Below, one piece after another: positions 7,165 to 15,698 of a stretch of 64,000 nucleotides of DNA. Origin of the DNA: Fictibacillus phosphorivorans. Its GTDB lineage: Bacteria; Bacillota; Bacilli; Bacillales; Fictibacillaceae. The number at the start of each line of letters is the position of its first letter. The first letter of the stretch is position 1. The DNA lies in NCBI RefSeq assembly GCF_007673525.1, contig NZ_VDZU01000001.1, positions 3,321,911 through 3,385,910 of the forward strand. Direction: 5' to 3'. The notes under the pieces were generated by a model. That model did not search any database. It was not told the origin of the DNA and was given only the letters and a program-made list of their open reading frames with translations. The translations under genes were made by a program, and so were the position numbers.

Positions 7165-8058
7165 TTATGACCGGTTCTCCTGAATAAGAGGATGATTAAG
7201 AGCATCAAACTCTGAATCTTTCTTTAGATCGTTTCCATCCGAATAGATGCTTTCAAAGAAACGACTTGCAGGTCCTGCTAATGCTCGGTAATAATCACTA
7301 AAGAGCGAAGCTGCGTGATCACCTAGCCAGTCTGCATGAAGAAGCTCCTTCGGAAGACCTGGATCGATAAACAGGAACTTACGATATTCGTGAACAAGTT
7401 TTGTACGCTCTACAAAGCACTCTCCGTCTGTCATCTCACCTTTTTCAATCTTATTCTTATCGATCACATACTTTTGAGAATACGTTACGATGAACTCGTT
7501 GTATTTTTCGTTAATGTCATTCAGATCCCAACACTCAGAAACTAGCTTTTCATTCTCATTCGGCCCATTGTAAACGGCTGTAAACGAATGAACATAGTCT
7601 TTGATCTCATATTTATCAATCATAGATTGAATCTGCTCAGAGTATGCGTGCGGTGAGATCCAGAAACTGTTAGCAAGCAGACCAAATCCGCTCCAGACCA
7701 GTTCCTTTCGAAGCTCATCACGAATGCTTCTTTTCTCTTCAGGAATCGTATAGGTGAACATCATCCATTCGCCGTTCCACGGTTCCTGTTGCGCGTTAAA
7801 AATTCTCTTTGCTGCTTCATCCATCCGCTTTTTTCCACGCTCAGTTAAAAAATAATAACTTTTATTGCCTTGTTTTCTAGCTGCGATCCAGCCTTGCTTA
7901 TTCATTCTGGAAATCGCTGCTCTTACGGCCTGTTCGTTGTGACCAAACTCTTCTAACAATCGAATCAAGCTGCCGATCCATATCTCACTGCCATAATGCC
8001 GGATATAGTCTCCGTATAATGTGAATATCATGGAGCGTGTGTTTAAACTATTCTGCAT
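7165..8058 (-). CDS. paaX: PaaX family transcriptional regulator of phenylacetate catabolism
   Basis: A 297-residue PaaX-family repressor: N-terminal winged helix (FTLYGDYIRHYG near 13-24, LLEEFGHNEQAVRAAISRMNKQGW given in part), then the conserved central domain with WNGEWMMFTYTIPE and WSGFGLLANSFWISP. PaaX proteins repress paa genes and are released by phenylacetyl-CoA. ATG 8058 has GAGGG 7 bases upstream; the in-frame ATG at 8064 is only 1 base from it. It is the last gene of the cluster with its own upstream gap of 190 bases. That gap contains two candidate operator sequences, suggesting autoregulation. Confidence 0.9.
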   Translation of the reverse strand: MQNSLNTRSMIFTLYGDYIRHYGSEIWIGSLIRLLEEFGHNEQAVRAAISRMNKQGWIAARKQGNKSYYFLTERGKKRMDEAAKRIFNAQQEPWNGEWMMFTYTIPEEKRSIRDELRKELVWSGFGLLANSFWISPHAYSEQIQSMIDKYEIKDYVHSFTAVYNGPNENEKLVSECWDLNDINEKYNEFIVTYSQKYVIDKNKIEKGEMTDGECFVERTKLVHEYRKFLFIDPGLPKELLHADWLGDHAASLFSDYYRALAGPASRFFESIYSDGNDLKKDSEFDALNHPLIQENRS

Positions 8059-8072
8059 GTTCATACCCTCAT

Positions 8073-8096
8073 TTGTACCTGTTATTGTCTGTACAA
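8073..8096. promoter_or_regulatory. inverted repeat at the paaX translation start
   Basis: TTGTAC and GTACAA are separated by 12 bases, directly upstream of the paaX ribosome site. The left half extends to TTTGTACC, which also occurs inside the paaK-site motif, so this may be an autoregulatory PaaX half-site pair. Confidence 0.4.
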
Positions 8097-8190
8097 TCCT
8101 ACCATAAAGAAAACTGGACTAACATCAAGTCTTTCAGTTCAGAACTTCATTGAACTTATATTAACGACTTATATGTAACCTCGTCGAAAA

Positions 8191-8211
8191 TCATCGGTAC
8201 AAAAAAGTTAT
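8191..8211. promoter_or_regulatory. degenerate copy of the candidate PaaX operator
   Basis: TCATCGGTACAAAAAAGTTAT shares an 11-base run and about 15 of 21 positions with the sites upstream of paaK and paaA. It lies in the gap upstream of paaX. Confidence 0.45.
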
Positions 8212-8247
8212 ACTCTATGATAGTGGAATTATGGAGACAGAAACAAG

Positions 8248-9024
8248 TTACTCTCCCTTAAATACAGGCGGTCTTTTTTCTCCAAAAGCAACGAGTGCTT
8301 CCATTCGATCTTTTGTGGGAATTGTCACTTCATACGCTTTCGCCTCAATCGCAAGTCCTGTCTGAAGATCCACTTCCGTTCCATGCTTGATCGCATACTT
8401 TGCTTGCTGAACGGCAACTGGTCCATTCTTCATAATAAGACCAGCATAGTTTTCACAAACAGCCATCAATTCTTCTCTCGATGTTACTTGGTTTAAGATA
8501 CCGTATGAAAAAGCTTCTTCCGCCATCATCTTTTTCGCTGTTAAAATCAGTTCCATCGCTTTCGCTTGACCGATCAGTCTAGGAAGACGCTGAGTTCCTC
8601 CCGCACCAGGAATGATCGCCCAACTAAGTTCTGTCAGACCCATCGACGCTTCTCTCACAGAAACCCGCAGATCACAAGCAAGAGCTAACTCGAAGCCTCC
8701 TCCAAAAGCATGGCCATTGATCGCACAGATCGTAGGCTGCGGCAACGCTTCAACAGCAGAGAACACATCGCGAATCTTACGTACATTTCTTCTTACTTCT
8801 GAATCACTCAGTGTACGGCGTTCTTTTAGATCAGCTCCTGCACTGAATGCTTTTTCCCCTGCACCTGTAAAAATCACAACGCGAACATCATTATTGTGAT
8901 GAATGTCTTCTACGACTTCTTCAAGCTCTTTTAATGTTGAAAAGTTAAAGCAGTTCAAAACTTCTGGACGGTTTAAGGTTACATATGCAACATAATCTTT
9001 TACTTCGTATAAAATAGCACTCAT
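8248..9024 (-). CDS. enoyl-CoA hydratase/isomerase family protein in paa cluster
   Basis: A crotonase of 258 residues. Oxyanion-hole segments are FSAGADLKE near 61-69 and NGHAFGGGFELAL near 104-116, and the catalytic-glutamate region reads LTELSWAIIPGAGGTQRL. It follows paaJ by 14 bases, so it is co-transcribed. It is the third crotonase of the cluster beside paaF and paaG. Since no fused PaaZ is visible, it may be the hydratase that opens oxepin-CoA, as proposed for the crotonase-type substitute in organisms with a stand-alone aldehyde dehydrogenase; that assignment is inference. A 2,3-dehydroadipyl-CoA hydratase role is an alternative. Confidence 0.8.
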   Translation of the reverse strand: MSAILYEVKDYVAYVTLNRPEVLNCFNFSTLKELEEVVEDIHHNNDVRVVIFTGAGEKAFSAGADLKERRTLSDSEVRRNVRKIRDVFSAVEALPQPTICAINGHAFGGGFELALACDLRVSVREASMGLTELSWAIIPGAGGTQRLPRLIGQAKAMELILTAKKMMAEEAFSYGILNQVTSREELMAVCENYAGLIMKNGPVAVQQAKYAIKHGTEVDLQTGLAIEAKAYEVTIPTKDRMEALVAFGEKRPPVFKGE

Positions 9025-9038
9025 GTTAGATGACCCTC

Positions 9039-10244
9039 CTATTCATTGATCGCTTCAACTACGGAAGCAATACCTTGACCAACACCGATACACATTGTTG
9101 CTAGACCGTAGCGCGATCCTTGCTTTTTCATTTCATGAATAAGCGTTGTTAAAATACGCGCGCCACTTGCTCCTAGCGGATGGCCGAACGCAATCGCACC
9201 GCCGTTTACGTTAACTTTGCCAGAATCTAGTCCAAGTTCTCTCATACAAGCAAGTGATTGTGAGGCAAAAGCTTCATTCAACTCCACCAAATCTAAATCA
9301 GCTATAGAGAGACCTGCCCGCTTCAGTGCTTTTTTGGAAGCTTCGATCGGGCCTACACCCATTATAGCGGGCTCAAGACCTGCCACACCGGATGATACAT
9401 ATCGAGCCAAAGGTTTTAATCCTAACTGATCTGCTTTTTCACGGCTCATCAAAAGTAATGCAGAAGCTCCATCGTTGACTCCAGACGCATTTCCCGCTGT
9501 GACGCTTCCGTTTTTAAACAACGGTTTAAGCGTACCAAGCTTTTCGAGCGACGTTTCAGGACGAGGGTGTTCATCTTCTGTAACCCACGTTTCGTTTCCT
9601 TTTCGGTCTACTACTCTTACAGGAACAATTTCTTCTTTAAAACGGTTCTGTCCGATAGCTTCTTTTGCTTTCTGCTGAGAATCATAAGCGAATTGATCTT
9701 GTTCTTCTCTTGTAATTCCATATTTCTTCGCTACGTTCTCTGCTGTTTCAGGCATAGAATCTGTTCCGAACTTTTCATGCAAAAGCGGATTAATAAAGCG
9801 CCATCCGATCGTCGTATCAAACATTTTCATATCGCCACGAGGATAGTCGACTTCAGGCTTCCCCATTACGAGTGGTGCACGTGTCATACTCTCCGTTCCA
9901 CCGGCGATGAAGATATCTCCTTCACCAGCCAAGATGGCTCTAGCACCGTAGATGACCGCATCCATACCAGATCCGCATAAACGGTTGATCGTCGTTCCGC
10001 CTACCTCTACAGGAAGTCCCGCGAGTAAAGCTGACATTCTTGCCACATTACGATTATCTTCTCCCGCTCCGTTTGCGTTTCCGAATATCACTTCTTCAAT
10101 CTCGTTGACAGGAAGTTCAGGGTTTCTTTCCACAAGCGCTTTGATCACCTCTGCACCAAGATCATCGGGCCGAACCGTTTTTAGTCCACCTTTATATCTT
10201 CCTATAGGCGTACGAACAGCATCAACGATGACAACCTCTCTCAT
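9039..10244 (-). CDS. paaJ: 3-oxoadipyl-CoA/3-oxo-5,6-dehydrosuberyl-CoA thiolase
   Basis: A 401-residue thiolase that performs the last cleavage of the phenylacetate pathway, releasing acetyl-CoA. The acylation cysteine is C90 (NRLCGSG); the second-half motifs NEAFASQ, GHPLGASGAR and the C-terminal CIGVGQG are intact. MFDTTIGWRFINP and IVDAVRTPIGRYKGGL are typical of the PaaJ/PcaF subgroup rather than biosynthetic acetoacetyl-CoA thiolases. The ATG at 10244 shares one base with the TGA of paaH (TGATG) after GGGGTG, indicating translational coupling. Confidence 0.88.
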   Translation of the reverse strand: MREVVIVDAVRTPIGRYKGGLKTVRPDDLGAEVIKALVERNPELPVNEIEEVIFGNANGAGEDNRNVARMSALLAGLPVEVGGTTINRLCGSGMDAVIYGARAILAGEGDIFIAGGTESMTRAPLVMGKPEVDYPRGDMKMFDTTIGWRFINPLLHEKFGTDSMPETAENVAKKYGITREEQDQFAYDSQQKAKEAIGQNRFKEEIVPVRVVDRKGNETWVTEDEHPRPETSLEKLGTLKPLFKNGSVTAGNASGVNDGASALLLMSREKADQLGLKPLARYVSSGVAGLEPAIMGVGPIEASKKALKRAGLSIADLDLVELNEAFASQSLACMRELGLDSGKVNVNGGAIAFGHPLGASGARILTTLIHEMKKQGSRYGLATMCIGVGQGIASVVEAINE

Positions 10245-11116
10245 CACTTTTTCACCCCGTTATCTTCCGTGGTATAGTCGTATACCCCTTTACCTGACTT
10301 TCGGCCAAGTCTACCCGCCTTAACATACTTGACTAAAAGTGGTGCCGGACGATATTTTTCACCTAACGTTTTATGAAGGTAGTTCAGGTTGTTTAAGCGT
10401 GTATCTAATCCTACTAAATCGCCAAGTTCAAAAGGTCCCATCGGAAAATTCAAGCCCAGTTTAATCGCTTTGTCGATGTCTTCTGGCGTTCCTACGCCTT
10501 CTTGCAGCATATAGAACGCTTCATTCCCAATCATAGCTGAAATCCGGCTTGTAACGAATCCTGGGAACTCGTTAACCGTTACGGTTTCTTTCCCCATCTT
10601 CACAGCAGCTTCTTTCGCGAGCTCGACCGTTTCATCGTTTGTTTCATGCCCGCGAACGATCTCAACGAGTGGCATTCTATGCACCGGGTTAAAGAAATGC
10701 ATGGCGATTACTTTTTCAGGACGTTTAGTAAAAGATCCTATCTCAGTTGGACTCATCGTAGAAGTGTTTGTCGCAAGCACGCAATGTTCAGGTGCTGAAC
10801 GGTCTAGTTCTTCAAAAACAGCACGCTTGATCTCTATGTTTTCTGGAACAGCTTCAATCACTAAGTCTGCACCGCTAACGGCCGCTGAGAGATTCGTAGC
10901 ATACGAAAGTCTCGCTTGCGCTTCTTCAGCCACACTTTGTGATAACTTTCCGCGAGATACTGCTTTTGAAAAAATAGAATCGATCTCTTTTTTTGCATTT
11001 TCAAGTTGTTCTTCTTTTACATCAACGAGTTGAACATCAAAACCGCCGACTGCGCTCACGTAGGCGATTCCTCTTCCCATCACACCAGATCCGATGACTA
11101 CAGCATTTTGTAACAA
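10244..11116 (-). CDS. paaH: 3-hydroxyacyl-CoA dehydrogenase (PaaH-type)
   Basis: NAD-dependent oxidation of 3-hydroxyadipyl-CoA in the phenylacetate pathway. The 290-residue protein has the dinucleotide site GSGVMGRG at 9-16, ATNTSTMSPTEI and HFFNPVHRMPLVEIV (the catalytic His-Glu region) and the C-terminal dehydrogenase domain (NFPMGPFELGDLVGLD). The open frame extends upstream to 11251, but that part is derived from a repeat element. AGGAG lies 6 bases before a TTG at 11116, which gives the usual family length and start, so I use TTG. Upstream are a 16-base palindrome and repeat A, so this gene may have its own promoter. Confidence 0.87.
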   Translation of the reverse strand: MLQNAVVIGSGVMGRGIAYVSAVGGFDVQLVDVKEEQLENAKKEIDSIFSKAVSRGKLSQSVAEEAQARLSYATNLSAAVSGADLVIEAVPENIEIKRAVFEELDRSAPEHCVLATNTSTMSPTEIGSFTKRPEKVIAMHFFNPVHRMPLVEIVRGHETNDETVELAKEAAVKMGKETVTVNEFPGFVTSRISAMIGNEAFYMLQEGVGTPEDIDKAIKLGLNFPMGPFELGDLVGLDTRLNNLNYLHKTLGEKYRPAPLLVKYVKAGRLGRKSGKGVYDYTTEDNGVKK

Positions 11117-11136
11117 TAGTCTCTCCTGCCTTTCTT

Positions 11137-11152
11137 TTAAACAAATGTTTAA
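11137..11152. promoter_or_regulatory. palindrome upstream of paaH
   Basis: TTAAACAAATGTTTAA has two 7-base arms (TTAAACA/TGTTTAA) and lies 21 bases before the paaH start. It resembles a TetR-type operator, but no matching regulator is next to it. Adjacent AACGTTTTGTA vaguely resembles the paa motif. Confidence 0.35.
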
Positions 11153-11183
11153 CGTTTTGTATGCAATACTGCTTTTGAAGGAG

Positions 11184-11435
11184 GTTAATTTCCGCTGCAA
11201 GGCTCGCTTTCCGCAGGGTGTGCGGTGAGCCCATTCGCCGCTTTGCGTCATTGAACGGTCTCACCTGTCTAGCTACAGCTCCTAGCCCCTCGAGGTCATA
11301 AGTTAAATGGTACACGAAGGCAAAGAGCGCCTTCCCTACCCATTTTCCTTATGCTTATCAGGGCTGTACAGTCGCTTCCGCATTTCAATAGTCCCACTCA
11401 TCCTGCAGGCGTCTCGCCTTTCCGCTCCAATTAAC
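11184..11435. repeat. Element A: enlarged palindromic repeat with nested second repeat
   Basis: The outer ends read GTTAATTTCCGC and GCTCCAATTAAC, with GCTCGCTTTCCGC and GGTGAGCC characteristic of the 130-bp element family in this window. The interior holds a second sequence starting near 11270 (CTAGCCCCTCGAGGTCATAAG to TACAGTCGCTTCCGC near 11376) that also occurs inside element B. Short ORFs across it are chance. Confidence 0.7.
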
Positions 11436-11483
11436 TATTCAATGAAGTAGTAATTCAAATCTCTTTGCAGCAAATTCTTGTAT

Positions 11484-11516
11484 AAAAAGCGAGCACTAAG
11501 GCTCGCTTTTGTTTTG
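11484..11516 (+). terminator. hairpin with plus-strand T tract in the paaH-ALDH gap
   Basis: AAAAGCGAGC and GCTCGCTTTT flank a 6-base loop and are followed by TGTTTTG. No plus-strand gene precedes it within this gap. It may insulate, or belong to the surrounding repeats. Confidence 0.45.
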
Positions 11517-11568
11517 TTCTTTACTAAATAAATCACTGACAGAAAAGCTTTAAAACCTTCTGTTAAAG

Positions 11569-11697
11569 GTGATTTTAGTGGAAGATGCGAGACTCCTGCG
11601 GGACAGGCCGGCAGGTGAGACACTTAAGAGTGAAACGCTTCAAATGTGGCTCACCGCCTGCCCCGCGGAAAGCGAGCATCTGAAACGGAAATCAACT
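11569..11697. repeat. Element C: 129-bp palindromic repeat (inverted orientation)
   Basis: Starts TGATTTTAGTGGAAG, contains GCGAGACTCCTGCGGGACAG and GGCTCACCGCCTGCCCCGCGG (each given in part) and ends GGAAATCAAC. It is the reverse complement arrangement of elements D and E. It sits 42 bases past the ALDH stop codon. Confidence 0.75.
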
Positions 11698-11739
11698 CTC
11701 CCACAAGCAACAAAGCTTAAATAAACAGTTATTTTGTTT

Positions 11740-13245
11740 TTACAGATTAAAAGGATTCAACGGACGTGATCCTGTGTAGGACACGACACTCTTTGTTTCT
11801 GAATAAAGATCAAGTGTCTCGATGCATAGCTCGCGGCCGAAACCTGATTGCTTGTAGCCTCCGAATGGAGTTCCCGGGAATGCAGAGAACGGTGAGTTGA
11901 TCATAATTGTTCCAGCTTGAATCATACCCGCTACACGTGTTGCCTTTGCGTGATCCTTCGTCCAAATTGCTGCTGCAAGACCGAAGTCAGTATTGTTTGC
12001 AAGTTTCACAGCCTCTTTTTCGTCTTTAAACGTAGAGACAACAACAACAGGTCCGAAGATTTCTTCTTTAACTACTTTCATTTCTTCATTTACGTCTGTA
12101 ATGATCGTCGGAAGATACCAATGACCGTTTTCATATCCGTCGACTTTTGCACGTCCGCCACCTAAAAGGATAGTTGCTCCTTCTTCTTCAGCAGATTTTA
12201 CGTAGCCGTCGATCACTTCAAGCTGGCGATCTGAAATAATCGCTCCAACATGCGTACCTTGATCGAGTGGATTACCTAGTACAAGCTTCTTCGCTTTTTC
12301 AACGAACTTTTCCATGAACGCGTCATAGATACTTTCCTCAATGTACAAGCGAGATCGTGCTTCACAGGATTGCCCTGTATTGTAGAAAATACCGAATAAT
12401 GAGCCGTCCACTGCTGCATCAAGATCCGTATCGGCAAAAACTAAGTTAGGTGATTTTCCACCAAGTTCAAGCGTTACACGTTTTAACGTTTGAGACGCCT
12501 TAGCCATGATGTCTTTTCCTGTTCCTGTCTCACCAGTAAACGCTACTTTATCAACACCTTCGTGTTCAGCAAGGTATGAACCAACCGTAGCTCCGTCACC
12601 TGTAATGATGTTTACAACACCTTCAGGAACACCCGCTTCATGACAGATCTCCGTCATAACGATCGCTGTTAAAGGCGTTAAACTAGCAGGCTTTAAGATG
12701 ACAGAACAGCCCGTTGCGATTGCTGGTGCGATCTTCCACGCTGCCATCATCATCGGGTAGTTCCAAGGAATAATCTGTGCACAAACGCCTAGAGGCTCTT
12801 TTAGCGTGTAGTTCATGAATGGTCCTGGCATAGGGTTCACAGCACCGCGGTGGCTTACAATCGCACCTGCGTAGAACTCAAAGTCTTCAATCGCTTGCAT
12901 GACTTGCCCTTGTGCAGCACTTAAAGATTTTCCACTGTTCAAAATTTCAAGCTCAACAAGTTCGTTATAACGAGAACGCATGATGCTAGCGATCTTGTTC
13001 ATCGTGCGAGAACGCTTGTTTACAGGAGAGCGCTTCCATTTTCCTGTTTCAAAAGCTGTTCTTGCAGCCTTTACAGCAGAATCCACATCAGCTTTTGTTG
13101 CTTTTGCAACTTTCGCTAACGGTTCACCTGTTGCCGGGTTATATGTAACAAAGTATTCTCCCTCAGATCCACCAACACTTTGTCCGCCTATCACCATTTC
13201 ATATACGTCACGTTTTACCGCTTTAACTTCTGTCTTTGTGCTCAT
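11740..13245 (-). CDS. aldehyde dehydrogenase of the phenylacetate cluster (probable PaaZ dehydrogenase counterpart)
   Basis: NAD(P)-dependent aldehyde dehydrogenase of 501 residues with IIPWNYP near 158-164, FTGETGTGK near 236, catalytic Glu260 (LELGGKSP) and nucleophile Cys294 (GQSCEARSR). In PaaZ the dehydrogenase is fused to a MaoC hydrolase; here only the dehydrogenase half is present. By context it oxidises 3-oxo-5,6-dehydrosuberyl-CoA semialdehyde; phenylacetaldehyde is an alternative substrate. ATG 13245 has AAGGAG 8 bases upstream; the GTG at 13254 overlaps the ribosome site. It follows paaG by 27 bases and ends at a repeat-filled gap of 623 bases. Confidence 0.85.
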   Translation of the reverse strand: MSTKTEVKAVKRDVYEMVIGGQSVGGSEGEYFVTYNPATGEPLAKVAKATKADVDSAVKAARTAFETGKWKRSPVNKRSRTMNKIASIMRSRYNELVELEILNSGKSLSAAQGQVMQAIEDFEFYAGAIVSHRGAVNPMPGPFMNYTLKEPLGVCAQIIPWNYPMMMAAWKIAPAIATGCSVILKPASLTPLTAIVMTEICHEAGVPEGVVNIITGDGATVGSYLAEHEGVDKVAFTGETGTGKDIMAKASQTLKRVTLELGGKSPNLVFADTDLDAAVDGSLFGIFYNTGQSCEARSRLYIEESIYDAFMEKFVEKAKKLVLGNPLDQGTHVGAIISDRQLEVIDGYVKSAEEEGATILLGGGRAKVDGYENGHWYLPTIITDVNEEMKVVKEEIFGPVVVVSTFKDEKEAVKLANNTDFGLAAAIWTKDHAKATRVAGMIQAGTIMINSPFSAFPGTPFGGYKQSGFGRELCIETLDLYSETKSVVSYTGSRPLNPFNL

Positions 13246-13272
13246 GTTCTCCACTCCTTTTAATCTAGATGC

Positions 13273-14046
13273 CTATTTTCCTGTGAATGCTGGTTTTCTC
13301 TTTTCTATAAATGCATGCAGACCTTCTTGATGATCCGCTGACTCACCAGCAATTTTTTGCGCTTGTGCTTCATATTCCAGCACTTCGTTCAGATCGCTTT
13401 CCCAGCTTTTATTCATATAGCGTTTGATGAGACCGATTGCTTTGGTTGGCATGTTTGCAAGTTTCTCAGCGAAGATTTCCACTTCAAGCATGAACTCTTC
13501 TTCGCTTACCGTTTTTGTTACAAGACCAAACTCTTTAGCCTGCTGAGCGGTGATCTTCTCACCTAACACAGCTAACTCCATCGCTTTTGCATGACCTACT
13601 AATCGAGGCAAGAAGTACAGATTTCCAGAGTCAGGTACGAGACCAACATGAATGAACGCTTCTATGAAGCTCGCTTTCTCACTTGCGATACGGAAGTCAC
13701 AAGCTAGAGCGAGACTCATTCCTGCACCAGCTGCAACACCGTTCACGGCTGCGATTACAGGCTTCTCCATGGCAACTAATGCTTGCACCATCGGATTGTA
13801 TCCTTTTCGCAGAACATCGCCATAATCAGCGCCCTCTGGTGAACCTGTTAAGTCTTGACCTGAACAGAATGCACGCCCGGCGCCCGTTATAACAACAGCT
13901 CTTACATTGCTGTCTTTGTTTGCTTCTTTAATCGCTGAAACCATTTCCTTATGCATGAGTGATGTGAATGCATTGAGTTTATCCGGACGATTTAAAGTAA
14001 TCCAAGCCGTTTTTCCTCTTGTTTCGTAGCTGATCGTTTCAAACAT
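13273..14046 (-). CDS. paaG: 1,2-epoxyphenylacetyl-CoA isomerase
   Basis: Crotonase-fold isomerase turning ring 1,2-epoxyphenylacetyl-CoA into oxepin-CoA. The 257-residue protein has the PaaG-type oxyanion segment AFCSGQDL and the signature IHVGLVPDSGNLYFLPRLVGH (given in part); the Asp of PDSG is the catalytic position in PaaG, where hydratases have PGAGG. GAGGGG lies 8 bases before ATG 14046; a second ATG at 14052 is too close to it. The gap to paaF is 13 bases, so it is within the main paa operon. Confidence 0.87.
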   Translation of the reverse strand: MFETISYETRGKTAWITLNRPDKLNAFTSLMHKEMVSAIKEANKDSNVRAVVITGAGRAFCSGQDLTGSPEGADYGDVLRKGYNPMVQALVAMEKPVIAAVNGVAAGAGMSLALACDFRIASEKASFIEAFIHVGLVPDSGNLYFLPRLVGHAKAMELAVLGEKITAQQAKEFGLVTKTVSEEEFMLEVEIFAEKLANMPTKAIGLIKRYMNKSWESDLNEVLEYEAQAQKIAGESADHQEGLHAFIEKRKPAFTGK

Positions 14047-14059
14047 GTTCATATCCCCT

Positions 14060-14836
14060 CTACTTCCCTTTAAATTCGGCTGGACGCTTTTCAACGAAAG
14101 CCTTCATGCCTTCTTTTTGATCCTGAGACGAGAATAATAGATAAAAGTTTTTACGTTCGAACTGCATGCCTTCGTGTGTGGAATAATCAATAGACTTATA
14201 AACAGTCTCTTTTATTAAACGAGTAGATAAAGGTGCTCTAGAAGCTACAATCTTCGCATACTTTTTTGCCCCGTCCACGACAAGTTCAGGTGCGATGACA
14301 CGGTTGATCACTCCGTATTGAAGAGCTTCATCAGCTGTCATCGGATCACCGAGCCATAGCCACTCGAGCGCTTTTTTCTGACCCATCAGCTTTGTAAGTT
14401 TTACAGTGCCACCAGCACCTGGCATCACACCAAGTTTGATCTCAGGAAATCCGAACTGTGCATTTTCTGCTGCGAAGAGGATGTCTGCGCATAACGCTAG
14501 TTCAAAACCTCCACCAAAGCAGTAACCGTTGACGGCACCAATGATCGGCTTTTTGATCGTTGCGAGACGATCCCATTCTTTAAACTGGTTTAATAGTTCA
14601 AGAGAGACCGCTGTATCTTCTTTCATCTCATCAATGTCAGCACCGGCTGCAAATGCACGCTCACTGCCTGTTAAAACAATTGCTTTCACCTCATCATTAC
14701 GGTCGAAGCTTTCAAAAGCATCTAATAGTTCCGTAACCATCGGCCTGTTGATCGCGTTTAACACGCGCGGCCTGTTTAATTGAATAGAGGCTATCCCATC
14801 TTCAATAGAGGTTAGAATTGTTTCGTAATTACTCAT
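14060..14836 (-). CDS. paaF: enoyl-CoA hydratase, 2,3-dehydroadipyl-CoA hydratase type
   Basis: A 258-residue crotonase with oxyanion segments FAAGADIDEM and NGYCFGGGFELAL and the catalytic-glutamate region FPEIKLGVMPGAGGTVKL, typical of true hydratases. In the pathway it hydrates 2,3-dehydroadipyl-CoA before paaH. The ATG overlaps the stop of the EthD gene by 8 bases (ATGAGTAA) after GGTGAGGA, showing tight coupling. Which of the two hydratase-like crotonases (this one or that at 8.2-9.0 kb) has which pathway step is not certain. Confidence 0.83.
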   Translation of the reverse strand: MSNYETILTSIEDGIASIQLNRPRVLNAINRPMVTELLDAFESFDRNDEVKAIVLTGSERAFAAGADIDEMKEDTAVSLELLNQFKEWDRLATIKKPIIGAVNGYCFGGGFELALCADILFAAENAQFGFPEIKLGVMPGAGGTVKLTKLMGQKKALEWLWLGDPMTADEALQYGVINRVIAPELVVDGAKKYAKIVASRAPLSTRLIKETVYKSIDYSTHEGMQFERKNFYLLFSSQDQKEGMKAFVEKRPAEFKGK

Positions 14837-15134
14837 TGATTTCCTCACCGATCATGAGCGTTACAAGTTCAGCTGCAAAGCTCATCAAGTCTTTTCCAGA
14901 AGCTTTACCTTCATCAGACTTCATCGCTGCTTTCAACGCATCATGATCGTCATAGTACATTTCACAAAGAATGTGATAGTCGCTTTTCCCCATCGGCGAG
15001 CCTACGATTTTCGTTACTTCCATTTTGCGAAGTCCAGGAATCTTCTTCGTGATCTCAGTATGATGTCCAAAATAGTGGTCGTCGAACTGCTCCAAGTTTT
15101 CCGGTGTTTTGTAAAGTGCGATTAGTTTTACCAT
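14829..15134 (-). CDS. EthD family protein in paa operon
   Basis: A small alpha/beta ferredoxin-like dimeric-barrel protein of 101 residues. VKLIALYKTPENLEQFDDHYFGHHTEI (given in part) is the classical EthD opening with the histidine pair HH, followed by PGLRKMEVTK. EthD proteins are required for some cytochrome P450 or oxygenase pathways, but their chemistry is unclear. It sits between paaD and paaF, and similar proteins occur in Gram-positive paa operons. ATG 15134 has GGGAGGA 7 bases upstream. A role in supporting the epoxidase or removing an unstable product is speculation. Confidence 0.8.
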   Translation of the reverse strand: MVKLIALYKTPENLEQFDDHYFGHHTEITKKIPGLRKMEVTKIVGSPMGKSDYHILCEMYYDDHDALKAAMKSDEGKASGKDLMSFAAELVTLMIGEEINE

Positions 15135-15171
15135 GTGTGTTTCCTCCCTATTTTTAAACTCATCATTTTTC

Positions 15172-15681
15172 TTATCCCATATCAGCAACAGGTTTCATCG
15201 CTTCAAACGGGTTCTTGCACGACTTGCAATATAGGATACTTCTGCAGGCTGTTGGTCCAAAGATGTTTTCCATCGTTACGTATGTTGATCCACAATACGG
15301 ACAATCGATCTCCCAAGGCTCACCCATCACATGGTTCGCTGGTGGAGGTGAGATGCCAAACTCTTTTAACCTCTCTCGTCCCTCTGGTGTAATCCGGTCT
15401 GTTGTCCACGATGGTGTAAATACAAATTTCACTTCTGCTGAAGTAATTCCTTCTACATTTTCAATCGCTTTTTTAATATCTCGTTCGATGATGTGAAGAG
15501 CTGGACAGCCAGAGAACGTAGGCAGAACAGAAATCCTTACCCTATCATCTGTCACGTCAACTTCGTGCACCATCCCGAGATCCAATATACTGACAGAGGC
15601 GATTTCAGGATCTTTTACATCCCCAAGCGCGTCCATCACACTATCAGTCATGCTGCTTTTTAATTCGGACACGGGGTTCAT
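15172..15681 (-). CDS. paaD: phenylacetyl-CoA epoxidase subunit PaaD (Fe-S assembly/MIP18 type)
   Basis: A 169-residue protein with a MIP18/DUF59 domain (VKDPEIASVSILDLGMV near 22-38, TFSGCPALHIIE near 55-66) and a C-terminal zinc-ribbon with CPYC near 126 and CKSC near 153. PaaD is needed for an active PaaABC epoxidase, probably for metal-cluster maturation. It follows paaC by 17 bases. Length and domain order agree with PaaD of known paa operons. Confidence 0.9.
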   Translation of the reverse strand: MNPVSELKSSMTDSVMDALGDVKDPEIASVSILDLGMVHEVDVTDDRVRISVLPTFSGCPALHIIERDIKKAIENVEGITSAEVKFVFTPSWTTDRITPEGRERLKEFGISPPPANHVMGEPWEIDCPYCGSTYVTMENIFGPTACRSILYCKSCKNPFEAMKPVADMG

Positions 15682-15698
15682 CTCCTTTCTAAATCGTC

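Noticed and set aside
11117..11251. N-terminal extension of PaaH
   Set aside because: It is partly repeat-element sequence with no ribosome site; TTG 11116 has a good ribosome site and gives the family length.
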